A program made the position numbers and the translations under genes. Shown here piece after piece: positions 33,086 through 43,675 of a DNA stretch of 64,000 nucleotides. The DNA lies in assembly GCA_951812925.1 (NCBI GenBank), contig OX638369.1, positions 56,682,228-56,746,227 of the forward strand, in the 5' to 3' direction. Below the pieces are notes generated by a model that saw only the letters and a list, made by a program, of their open reading frames with translations, was not told the DNA's origin and did not search any database. The stretch comes from Calliopum simillimum (lineage: Eukaryota; Arthropoda; Insecta; Diptera; Lauxaniidae). Every line of letters begins with the position of its first letter. Positions within the stretch are counted from its first letter, which is position 1.

Positions 33086-33511
33086 TAGAAGCAAAAAAAT
33101 TTGTATATAAAGAAAATGTCTGTCCAAAAATAGAAATTGTTCAATACTAAAATTATAAAAGTCAAAATGATTCTATATTCTTATGATATTTACCTTACTC
33201 GAGTGAGTTGACAATTTTGACACTAATTTTTGTGCGTGAAAAAAGAAAGTTATTTTGACTAGAATTATAAATTCAAAATGGTCATACATTTTTTTCTGAA
33301 AGTATAAATTACTTTACATAAAGTTAAATGTAGGAAATTTGTAGTAAATATTGCTTTATTATTTAACTACATTTTATTTTTAAATATGACGTTAGGGATC
33401 CATCAAATAGTTCTTACGTAAGGTTAATTATATTTGAAATTTAGTGTTGAATACTTTAATTTTTCGACTAGCCGAGTGGAGTAAAAATTATGATGCGTAT
33501 TTTTCTCCGTG

Positions 33512-34770
33512 TAAGCTAACTTCACTTCGGTCAATATAACAGCAACGCGCTAGATATGATATTTTAAGATATTTTGATGCACCAAGAGGCTGAAAAAAAA
33601 GTCGAGTGACAACATTTCGTAAGGTATTTTTTAATAAAATTAAATATTATTTGCAAAATATGGGAATTATAGTGAAACATTATTGATTACATATCTCGAT
33701 TTTAGTGCAGAATGTACATATGCACTGTCGAAATTCAGTTTAATTTACCATTAAAACTTTAATTTCAGAAGAGAGACATGCCAGGAGACTGATGATTTGG
33801 CACTTTAAAGTTAAATTTTTTTATGAAACATCTTTGGGATCGAGCTAGTCTTTAGTGTCATACGAGAAACAATTTAAATGTTTAGTATGGTTGCTAAATC
33901 AATGCATTATATTTACAAGAAATATACAAAATAAGTTGAGCCGCAGAATATTCCCTCTTGAGGAGAAACACCCTATATTTCGAACATAAGACTTAGCAAT
34001 ATCACTGAAATAAAACGAATTGACAAATGGCATCAGAGTTTCCAAAAATTAAATAGTGAGTTCAAAATGCAAGAACAGTAATAAAAATACTGGTGAGCTG
34101 TACTCAGAAATGAATAAAGAAATTAATTTAAACATTGAAAGGGGGCTTTTTCATTGGATATCATTGAACTCGAACTTGAAAGTTTTTTATTCAAGGAAAT
34201 GATACCAATTGTTTTGGTACAAAGAGTTTTTTTAATTTAAATAAATCAGTTATTTATTCTTGAAAGGTAGAAAGCCAACAATTTTTAGTTCATTCAGTTA
34301 CACAATTCCTTTAGCAAAGGTAAGTTCTACAAGGATTCCTTTTATTTAAATTTAAAGAATCAGATTAACTTATATTTAGGAAACCAAATTCATTTAAAGA
34401 AGGCATGTCCTTAAGGACGATAATTCTTCAAATTTAGGAAATTTCCCTTAAACGCTTTATATGTATTGCTATCTAATGAATAATAAATTATGCAAAGGAA
34501 AAAAGTTAAATAATTCAATTATATTTCTTAATGATATAAACCTTTGTCAAGGCCAATGTCAACGCTGCTAGACCGACCTCGTGCTAAATTGTTTTTTTTT
34601 TTTTTTTTGAAATAAAACATGGTTAACGTTTAATGAACTCCTCCTTTAATGGCCAACACCAGCTTAACGCAGTTTTTATTATTTTTAATATAAATTTTCG
34701 TTTTCTTTTATTTTCTGGCTAAGCATTAAATATGCGCATTTTAGTTGTGAATGAGTCATTAACCAACATA
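33512..34770. other. Intergenic, no gene seen
   Basis: AT-rich, no ORF with recognisable domains, no clear repeat structure apart from a T-run at about 34592-34608. Confidence 0.4.
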
Positions 34771-34777
34771 CAGCACT

Positions 34778-35190
34778 TTGTCACGGCAACTCGACCGACC
34801 CGTCTGGGGAAAATGTGAACGTCCGCGATGCCGCATTGCGATAGGCGCATCATGCAACCGCCACTGTTTGGTATCGTCTAAGTATTTGCGCTCGTTGAAT
34901 TTGAATGTGTCTGTGTGTTTGTGCGTGTGTGCATGCGAGTGTTCGCATATGAATTTAACGAATGCGTGCGTTAATGCCGCTGTAGGTGTATTTGATGACA
35001 TTCATTTGAGTTTTTACTTTGATACTGAGTCTGTGATTCAGGCCGGTCCGCAGCAAATAAATAACAACACCAACAAAACAATGAAACAACAACAAAACAA
35101 CAATTGCAAGAGTGTAATAAAATATAACATAAAAACAGATTGCGTCTCCGATGAAGATGCTCACACACACTCGAGCGGTATTGCCATCTT
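34778..35190 (+). CDS. Candidate first exon of an unrecognised gene
   Basis: Base composition here is clearly richer in GC than the flanks and shows no repeat signature. The frame is open over about 140 codons; a likely initiation site is ATGAAACAACAACAAAACAA at 35081, giving a short N-terminus with MKQQQNNN, then KTDCVSDEDAHTHSSGIAIF, and stopping at a strong donor, CTTTT|gtgagt (35190). Gln/Asn-coding CAA runs are common in fly first exons. I do not recognise the protein. The upstream part (TGTG-rich) could be 5' UTR. Confidence 0.3.
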
Positions 35191-35379
35191 TTGTGAGTTT
35201 CTCCCTTAAAATTGGCATTTTTATAGGGGGCTTAAGTGATGCAAATTGCAGGAGAAACTAGGGATTAAAATAATGGGAACTTCAACACTCTTTGGGATCT
35301 TCTTTATGTAAAGGTGTTGCTTTTAATCAAAAAATGAGATTCTAAAACTAAATATTTTTTCAATTTCTCGATAAAATTA

Positions 35380-36121
35380 CGAGGGTTGCCTTATATATTT
35401 CGGGATAGGGCAACACTAATGTCAATAGCTTAAAACTGCCAACACCATAATAAAGTTTGACATTTTTTAGCATAAACGTACTCACAACGTTTTGATGTAC
35501 AAGTGCTATTTGTTTTGTTTACAGTGAGTTAAGAAAATCAATTTTTCCATTGAAAATTTAAGCAATTGATAAATTATGGGGTTTCCAACGAGAACAAACC
35601 TTTTTTACGGCCAGGTGACCATGCAATATGGAATGTATGCTGGTCCCACTAATGCCTAAGGTTGTCTCAATCTCACGATAGGTCACATGACGATCTTGCA
35701 ATATCAGTTGGCGCACAGCATCAATGGTTTCCGGAACAACAACTGATTTTGGACGACCTTTACGAAATTCGTCTTGGAGTGAGCGACGGCCACGATTGAA
35801 TTCATTAAACCAGTTTTTCACAGTGCTATAAGATGGTGCTTCATCGCCATACAAAGGTTTAAGTTCATCGATGCACTCTTGTCGTGATAATCCACGTCGA
35901 AAGTTGTGAAAAATGATCGCACGAAAACGTTCGCGAGTTAATTCCATTTTTTTGGCAAATTGATTTTTTCAAGTCACTGTAAGCAACACAAATGATGGTC
36001 GCACGTCAAAACGTTCTGAGTACGTTCATGCTAAAAAATGTCAAACTTTATTATGGTGTCGCCAGATTTTAGCTATTGACATTAGTGTTGCCTAGGCCAG
36101 AAATATATATAGCAGCCCACG
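35380..36121 (-). mobile_element. Mariner (mellifera-type) element with 3' deletion
   Basis: The left end CGAGGGTTGCC...tatatttcgggatagg and the right end cctaggccagaaatatata...GCAGCCCACG are inverted, and the pairing continues inward for about 110 bp (aataaagtttgacatttttt, gtacgttcatgc). TA precedes the left end; the right flank is CA, presumably mutated. The element is 742 bp, shortened by deletion of the catalytic half. Confidence 0.85.
35558..35947 (-). pseudogene. Mariner transposase, N-terminal half only
   Basis: MELTRERFRAIIFHNFRRGL with the HTH segments SYSTVKNWFNEFNRGRRSLQ and DEFRKGRPKS, then VTYREIETTLGISGTSIHSI and LAVKKVCSRWKPHNLS are the DNA-binding half of a mauritiana/mellifera-group mariner transposase. 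The frame stops after about 129 residues, before the first catalytic Asp, so it is inactive although the HTH part is intact. Confidence 0.9.
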
Positions 36122-36399
36122 CATCTAAATAGTTAGGCCTTAAAATAAAGAAATATTTCCTTCATCTTGGGTACAAAATGTGCTATGTTTCAAACCTAGG
36201 TGGTTCAAAATTTATTAAAAAAATCCGTCAGATAGCCATTCTCAAAACTTTAACAATAAAAAAAATCATGCTTCGGAAGCCTAAGAGCACAACTAAAAAC
36301 ATTATGCTAAAATATACAATTTTTGATTGCATATTTTTAGGTGGATGTTTTCCCATTCCTTAGTTTTTCTTTTCTTTTTTTACTGTTCTTTGATACCTT

Positions 36400-36835
36400 T
36401 TTTGCTCAATTGGCAATTCCACAATTTGCAAAGGTCAATAAATTTAAAGGGATGGAAAAACCAAACTCTATCTGGCAACACTAGCACCGAAAAACTGCGG
36501 TTGTTGGTCACCAACAACGATGGTTCTCTCATGCCAAATACCGCCGCCATAATAACAACAAACAATGCGAAAAGGAAATGACAACAACCGACACACACGG
36601 ACGGGAACGAATCAAGAACAACAACAGCAGCAGCAGCAACAACAATGAACACACAACCATGACGACGAGTCAACAGCAACATCAACACAATGCCGGAATG
36701 AACAAATTTTCCGAGCTCAAATTTCAGTCCAACACGCGACATCTCAGCGATAACAACGAAATTGCAAAGGAAATCGTATCTTTGTGGAATTCATCGAAAA
36801 ATAACTGTGCACGGGAAAAAAGGAAGTGAAAATCA
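36400..36835 (+). CDS. Candidate exon with CAA/CAG runs, two overlapping frames
   Basis: This stretch is not repetitive and is richer in C/A than the flanks. A frame at 36327-36581 ends in TGA overlapping by ATGA the start of the next frame (36578-36829: MTTTDTHGRERIKNNNSSSS, NNNEHTTMTTSQQQHQH, then SELKFQSNTRHLSDNNEI and AKEIVSLWNSSKNN). Ser/Asn/Gln runs are typical of fly regulatory proteins or 5' leaders. No domain is recognised. It may be 5' UTR with upstream ORFs of the same gene as 34778-35190. Confidence 0.28.
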
Positions 36836-37047
36836 AATAAAAAATAATAATAAAATAAGGGAGAAAAAAAAAAAAAAAGAAATACACAATCAGCTGTTTT
36901 AACTCTCTCTCTCTTTCTCTCTTTATTTCTACATTTTCCTCACTCTCCCTGTCTTAAAAACGGTTTTAATTTTTCCTAATTCCACACGAAAATTCAAAGT
37001 TAAAAATACGAAAAATTAAAAAAAAAGTGATTTAGAATAATAACAAG

Positions 37048-37191
37048 ATGCATACCGACCCGCATAGAGATAACAATGAAGACAACAACTCCATTTGGAA
37101 TAGAAACAATCCGAGCAACAATTTGAACATCTCTACTATGGAACGAAAAAAACGGTTTGTAATTCAATTTCTTTGTGATAATAAGGACAAT
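37048..37191 (+). CDS. Candidate coding exon MHTDPHRDNNEDNN
   Basis: ATG at 37048 after an A-rich leader (caataac aag ATG) opens a frame with NSIWNRNNPSNNLNIST and MERKKRFVIQFLCDNKDN, ending at a possible donor, ACAATG|gtagga (about 37191). The downstream part looks intronic. With 34778-35190 and 36400-36835 it could form the 5' end of one + strand gene extending beyond what I can trace. Unrecognised. Confidence 0.28.
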
Positions 37192-37289
37192 GGTAGGAAA
37201 ACCAGAAAAAAAAGTGTGGATTTACAATTCCCAACAAGTTGTCATTCTAAGATATCCTTGCATCAAAGTACAGGAACGCTTTTCTGAAA

Positions 37290-40039
37290 CATAACTCAAA
37301 CTTATTTACATTTTCATCTGTCAGTAAGACATCATTCATTCAAATTAAAACTTTTTCAACTCTATACAAAGACTAAGTTATATTTATGAAGCAATCCACG
37401 CCAAGTGTACCAGCTAAAAATTTGTTTTCTTCGATTTCGCTCAAATTTGGCAATATGGTAGATCCGGTGTGCAAGAACAACAATCCGGGAGGATTTGGTT
37501 TTAGTACCATTTGTTGTTAAAATACAGGGTGGTTGAAGTTGGCGTTTTTAGTCATTTTAATGAAAAGGGTAAAGTTTGTAAATTGATAAATCTAAGTTTT
37601 GAAGTGTTCTTTTTATAAAAAAATATTTTTTGGTGAAAAAAATTTTTTTTCACCAAAATTTTTTACACTTAAAAATACTTTTGAATTTTTTTTGAAAAAA
37701 CTTCCTTCGATTTTTTTTAAAAGTACTTTGACGGTCTAAAAGACACTTTAAAACGGGAAATAATGGGTTCTAAAAAAATGTTCCTTGCTTGATTTCACGT
37801 TAAGTGAACATTTTAACCCATTATATCGCGTTTTTATGGGTCTTTTTGACTCTTTTTTCCAAAAACTTGGTTGATATGGGTAAAAATATTCTCCAAAAAT
37901 ATACTATGATTTATACTAGGCGCCACCGAAAAAAAAAATACTGTCCAGATGGTAGCAACCCTATATGGTAGCGACTCATGATAAACACAACATTAAACAA
38001 TTTCAAAAACTCATAACTTGAAAACTGTAAAATATATGACAATTTTGAGGGTCGGAAAATAATTGTAATAAAACTTACTTTTAAATAAAAATATTTAAAA
38101 ATAATAAAAAGGTTGCTCCAAGCCCCAAATTGGCTTTAAAAAATAAAAAAAGATTTTTTTTTTTTCAGTGTAGTTTTTTTTTAAAGCTCATATTTTTTAC
38201 ACTAATTCTGAAAATTTCATTAAAATCGAATAAAAAGCCAAGGAGCTATGAATTTTCAAATATGTGAGAATCCAAAAGTTGCATCGAACTTCCTATGACC
38301 GCCATCTTGGATTTGTTTGGAATTTCGGGAAATCATTTTACCACAGTTAAATGTATGTCAAATACTAACTTTTCACCAATTTTAAAAAAAATCGGAGATG
38401 TTAACCCAAATCTTAATCGATAATACAAAGATTGACCCAAATATGGTTATTCATGGGCAGGTATTTTTGAAGAAAAGAGGTAGTGTTTTAGGTGATATGA
38501 CGGCACTAACCCAGTAAGAAGCTAGCTAACGGATCTTAAATTTTTTTTACATTTCACACTGGTTTTGACGAAGCACTTTCTTCACTTTTTTACTCAAACA
38601 TCTTAACTTCACTGCACTGAAATACGACATGTATTCCATCTGGCGAGGATAGGGAAACTCTCCAAATGTTTTCCGTCTGCTAACCATGAATCAAAGGTTC
38701 AAGCTACAGGTATGTACTCGTACATAGTTTCAGTAATAGGTTTTTCTTGCCTTTCTCTCGTATAGTATTGTTTGAATTCCTTTAACGTTAGATGGTGCTG
38801 ATGGTTGGTAGGGTATTTTTGAGACTTGCTATTTTCTTTTAAAAGTATTAAAATGACATCATATTTTGCATAACGGTTGAAACTATGCAGACTTTGGATT
38901 TCATGCTGTCATCGTATAATGGCTTTGGAAAAGAATATTATATGACACCATTCAACAGCTTATTTTAAAGGAATGGGGCAGATGATGACAGAAGCAGCAA
39001 AAATTACAAAAAAACTAAGAAATAGCCGAAACAGGCACTTTTTCGTATACAAAACCTCAAAAATCTTAAAATTGGATGGGTCAGTTCTGAGCTCGAATTC
39101 TGATTCTTTGTAGATAATTAGGTACTTCGGAAATAACCCTCAGCAGCCCAAGAACAAAAGTCTGAAGATATGTGTCATTGAAAACATCGATATTCTCAAA
39201 ACATTGCGCTTCTAAAGACCAGTGCGAAAAGAATGATATTTTTCGTAAAAAATAACACATGACACTTTATTATAAAACTAATTATTCAGTCATGGAAAAT
39301 ATCTTTTAATTAAATTTCTATAATCACAGTTAATTAATAAACAATAAATGGCAATAATGAAAATGTTGTTTAATGTGATATGTTGTACCTACTTATTATT
39401 CATTTTGTCACAAGTAACTGATCAACAGATCGTAACTTTAAAAAAGCGTTCTTTATGATATTGCTAAGTAATTTATTAAGTTTTTTATTTTTACAACATG
39501 CGAGATGTATTTTTCTTTTAATATTTTCGTATAACGCAACTGCGTCAATTGAATTAAATTAATGCAATCAACAATAAAGTAACAAATCCATTAACGTTTT
39601 AACAAACAAATAAAAAAGTAGGTGTGTTAATTTAGTTAGCAAATAAAATAGTAAGTTGTTTTTTTCCCCCAAAAAATACATACTTAAATCAATATACTAA
39701 CTTATGTTTGTATGTACTAAATAGCATAAATAAAAATCTATTTTTGATTATTTGTTGTTATCTATTTCAAGTTTAAATTAGTACATTTTTGGAGTTAGAG
39801 CACAAATTAACATTAATGAATCACTGTTAAGAGTTTCAATTAATCGCTCTGATTAAATTTGGTAGTCACACATAAAAATCTAGATGACAACTGTATGCAT
39901 TCTCTTCGAAGTTATCGAATTTAACGAAACGATTTGTTGCAGTAACTTTGATTTAGCGTCACAACTATCCCAATTCTTGAATTTCCTACTTCAACGATCT
40001 TTTCCTAATGATTTTTATCTACCACGCCCTGGTGGTAAG
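37290..40039. other. Intergenic or intronic, no gene seen
   Basis: AT-rich. A small palindrome, ttttggtgaaaaaaatt / aattttttttcaccaaaa, lies at about 37628-37668, and a cagggtggttgaagttggcg word at about 37524 resembles a transposon end without a partner. No convincing coding. Confidence 0.4.
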
Positions 40040-41625
40040 CTTCGCATTTTTTTTATTTTTTTATTACTTAAACCAACGCTCAGGGGACAGCCTCTATAAA
40101 TGCAATGCACCGTGTTAATTTGTAGAAAGAAAATAGGTTAGAGGGATGGGGAGAAGAGGAGTAGAGTCGATGAATATTTTTCTTAAATCTACCGATATCA
40201 CAGCTGTCGGGGAAAACGCTCGCAGGAAGATTATTCCACAACTTAATCGTGCTACCAAAAAACGAATCATCCCGATAGTGCGATGTTCTATGAAACACTA
40301 TTGTAACAAAATAGGGATGGACCTGATGAGGCGCCTGAGTGCTGCGAGAAAATATACGAACTGTCGGAACCAGTCCATAAATTTCTCTAGAGCGCATCAG
40401 ATGATAATATCTATAAAAAAGGTTAACACACCCAACGTTATGACGGTGTTCAAGAAAGTCCATAGAAGATACAACATCCGCATCCCCAATCAACTTCATC
40501 GCACGACGTTGAACTCTGTCTAGCAGCTCCAAAGTAGTTTTTGGAGCCCCGGCCCAGATGTGCGAATGCTTAGGTCTAATATAGGCAAAATAAACAGTCC
40601 AAAGATCAACAGGAGTGAAGTATTTCTTACACCGTTTTAGATAATCTAAACACTTGGCCGCTTCTTTCGACAAATCGAATACATGATCTGTCCACCTCAG
40701 ATCAGCTTGAATCGATATGCCCAAAACGTCAAGTGTTGCTGATCTCACAATGTCTACGCCGGCCATATTGAGGAGTGGAGGGGGACAATCGACTCGTCTG
40801 TGATACAACAGACAGCACTGGGTTTTGCAAGCGTTGAATTCGAATGACAGGTCATCGATGAAAATAAGAAAAAGAGACGGGGACAGGACCGAACCCTGTG
40901 GAACTCCAGCGTTACTGAAGTAATCGTTAGATGAGAAACCGTCTACGACAACACGTATACGTTAGAACGGACACTGCAAAAGCTGGTTAACCAACGAGCG
41001 AAGGAATCACCGAAGCCATATGCAATTAGTTTTGTTACGAGGGCGCTATGCCACACACGATCAAAAGCTTTAGAAATATCCAGAAAAAAAACCATACTTT
41101 CACCAAGAAGGTGGACACATTGGTTCCACCTCTCAGTGACGAATGCCATCAAGTCATCGGTAGAGCGAGCTCTCCTGAAGCTATATTGGCGATCATTAAG
41201 TAATTCGTTGCTCTCCAGATAATTCATGAAGTGAAAGTTTATAAAGCTTTCCATAACTTTGGAGAGCGCTGAGCATATTGCAATGGGCCGCTCATTATTA
41301 GGGTTGGTAGCCTCGCCTTTTTTCACAACAAGTGTAGGAAATGGTGAATAAATTCTTTAATGAGCGACCCAGTGTTGAGGAACACTTTCGCAACACATGG
41401 GCTGATATGTCATCCGGCCCTGACGGTTTGTTAATATTGAGGTTAGCAAGGACTTTCTCGCGATGTTGAGTGGTAGTTGATTGCTTTCAGGCAGAGTTGC
41501 ATTCTTGGAAAAAATGCTAGCCAAGAGATTAGCTTTATCACCGGGATACCCAGGTACATGAAACTCGAGCGGATCTGCATTCGCACACACCTGGGTCTCA
41601 CCTAGAGCCATTATTTGAGGCCTAA
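40040..41625 (-). mobile_element. Broken Jockey/CR1-like non-LTR retrotransposon
   Basis: Minus-strand frames encode the reverse transcriptase: KKGEATNPNNERPIAICSAL (41270-41326), RARSTDDLMAFVTERWNQ, then VFFLDISKAFDRVWHSALVT (about 41040-41100), then VPQGSVLSPSLFLIFIDDL (about 40855-40910). Immediately after this the frame jumps to NACKTQCCLLYHRRVDCPPP and DVLGISIQADLRWTDHVFDL, so the box with the catalytic Asp pair (Y/FADD) is deleted. The 3' end has an A-rich AATAAAAAAATAAAA tail (40055-40070). At least two frameshifts; inactive. Confidence 0.82.
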
Positions 41626-42795
41626 AGCAAGAGATATGGCCATATACATAAAAATAAATTCGCTCTCAAGCCACAGATGTTGCAAAAATCTTTACGAAAA
41701 TTTGACGACATTTGAAACACCCGTAGCGTTAAGAAAAATTAAACGATTGGTGGTGTGGTTTTTGAAGAGTATGAACCATCTACATTTTCGTAGCTTCACG
41801 TTATATGCTATGGACATCTGGTTGTATTTTATGATATCCGTAAATACTCAGTAAGTGAAACTGTTTTCTAAATTAAAGACAGCAACTTGGGTTTTTTTTT
41901 TATAACGGAATCAAAGTTTTTTCCAAAAAAAACGTCCGAAAAAATGGAAAAATCTTTAAATTCTTACCTAATATAACTCCGCTGTATAGTTTATGGGGCA
42001 GTTTATTTATAAAATAACCTCAATGTCAATGAATTGCCATGGAATAAATGCAGTATTTAAATGAAAGTGTTGCGAATCTTTCTCAAAACACAATAAGCAA
42101 TCAAGGTCGAAAGTATTCCTTTCAATGGTGGATATAGAGCATTACAGCAACATAAGAAATTGTATTATTTTACAAGAATATCTTTGCACGGTATTGTTGT
42201 TCCATTAAGATTATCCTGTAGCAAAATAAACTCCAAGAATCAATTGCTAAAGAAAAGAAATGCAATCCATAAAGGATCAAATTGTGCGTGACAATAAAAA
42301 AAATAATTTTGTCTGTAGACATTTTAATAAAATCATCGCTAATTTTTGTTTGTGTCAAAGTATTCATTGCTTTATTTAATAATATTCATATATTTTTAAC
42401 CATATTTTACAGATATTTGCGTAAGTGTGTATAAACCTACTGACATCAATATTTTCTTTTTCTTTCTGCCCTTTTTGTACGCTTAAGTTCAAGGAAACAG
42501 TCTGGGACGACAAAGTCATGCTGATTTTAAGAAAGAAACTGAAATGATTGTAGTTATTACAAAACAGAAATGTTTTGCAAGAAGCTCCAATTTTTATAAG
42601 TAATATGCAGAAAATGACAAAGAACTTTATATTCTCAGTACTTTCTTAGTAAACAAATCCTGAAACACTGAATGAAAGAAATAGAAATACCAAATAAACT
42701 GGAATTTTTAACTAGGGACATAAATAGGTTTTTTTGTCGAAGGAGAGTCCGAGAAGCTCTGTTGTTTTTGTGCACATAAACGTTGCTCATACATA
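41626..42795. other. Intergenic, no gene seen
   Basis: AT-rich flank between the non-LTR element and the LTR retrotransposon. Short open frames have no recognisable features. Confidence 0.4.
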
Positions 42796-43066
42796 TGTCG
42801 TATTTTCATCCATTTTTAATTATTTTAACAAAAACTTCGTATTTTCTTTTAAATTTAAATTATTTTATTTTTTAAAATTCAATTTGAAAATTATTTTTTT
42901 TGAATTTAAAAACGAGGCAGTCTCGATCTCGCCACTACCGTTTTTAGAATAATTTTATATGTTGCTTTCTCAAAATTATTCAGTAGCGCCAGTCGATTCC
43001 ACCCAAGCTTTGACATAAGAGTCGCCGCTTGTCGTTTTGTATTTAAAAGTACACAGTACTACGGCA
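42796..43066 (-). repeat. 3' LTR (271 bp)
   Basis: In sense it starts TGCCGTAGTACTGTG and ends CGACA; it matches 47692-47962 base for base as far as I can see. The outer flank is CATA. On the inner side a short hairpin (43083-43100) precedes it. Confidence 0.95.
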
Positions 43067-43082
43067 CGGCCATCCTGGCGTT

Positions 43083-43100
43083 TCGCACGTCCTCGTGCGA
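43083..43100 (-). other. Hairpin beside the 3' LTR, polypurine-tract region
   Basis: tcgcacg-tcct-cgtgcga is a perfect seven-base-pair stem with a four-base loop (sense loop AGGA), 16 bp inside the 3' LTR. A polypurine tract is expected here; the purine-rich sense sequence GAGGA is part of this hairpin. Confidence 0.6.
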
Positions 43101-43390
43101 CTCATCTGAAACAAAGACAAAATTCTTTACAGTATTTCATTCTACCACTCGGCCAATTCTGACCAGAATAAAATTTTCATTAACAAAAAAAAAATTTTAT
43201 TAGCTTCTTCATACATAATTTAACAACAAACTTAACTTCTATTACAATTTCATAGTTCATCAACAAATCAACAACAGTCCTATTTTATTAAACGATTCAA
43301 ATGCCATTTGTCATGTCCCATATAATATTACATGAAACACTAAAAATAAAAATAAAAATCAACTTCAAACATAATAAACATTGATCAGTC

Positions 43391-43598
43391 AAGTAATTTC
43401 TCTCCAATTACTTAAAAAAAATCAATAATCACTTCTATCCAGTGACAACATAGTAACCTCTATCCGGTTACTAAACTCAACAATCACTTCTATCCAGTGA
43501 TTTTACAATGCCTCTATCCGGCACAAACAACTCATACCACCTCTATCCGGTGATATTTTTACAATTTTACACATTTACATTGCCTCTATCCAGCAATG
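43391..43598 (-). other. Array of seven hairpins with constant loop (sense GGATAGA)
   Basis: Hairpins at 43391-43413, 43429-43445, 43451-43473, 43482-43502, 43509-43523, 43538-43552 and 43578-43598. Six have the exact + strand loop TCTATCC (sense GGATAGA) and one has TCTCTCC. Stems differ completely and are each self-complementary: tagtaacc/ggttacta, aatcact/agtgatt, tgcc/ggca, cacc/ggtg, cattgc/gcaatg, tcact/agtga, aagtaatt/aattactt. The array lies in the 3' non-coding region, between integrase and the 3' LTR. Function unknown. Confidence 0.85.
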
Positions 43599-43675
43599 CA
43601 ATCACTTCTGACCACAACAATGCATATTACATCCTTACATTTCAAATTACATTAATCATACATAAACAGAAAAAT

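Larger units (their letters stand above)
31960..33511. mobile_element. TIR composite with CACGGAG ends
   Basis: TA|CACGGAGGAAAAAAATA at the left and TATTTTTCTCCGTG|TA at the right are inverted ends with TA flanks. Inside lie the ~142-bp tandem repeat (32236-32800), a mini-me/DINE-like core (32830-33000) and a tRNA-like sequence (33003-33085). Subterminal ttaccttact words occur near both ends. Either a large non-autonomous element that captured other repeats, or several nested insertions. Confidence 0.55.

Noticed and set aside
34955..35218. Minus-strand ORFs opposite the candidate exon
   Set aside because: Shadow frames of the + strand CAA-rich stretch.
43391..43598. CRISPR-like array
   Set aside because: The constant part is only seven bases and the flanking parts pair with each other; eukaryotic LTR retrotransposon context.
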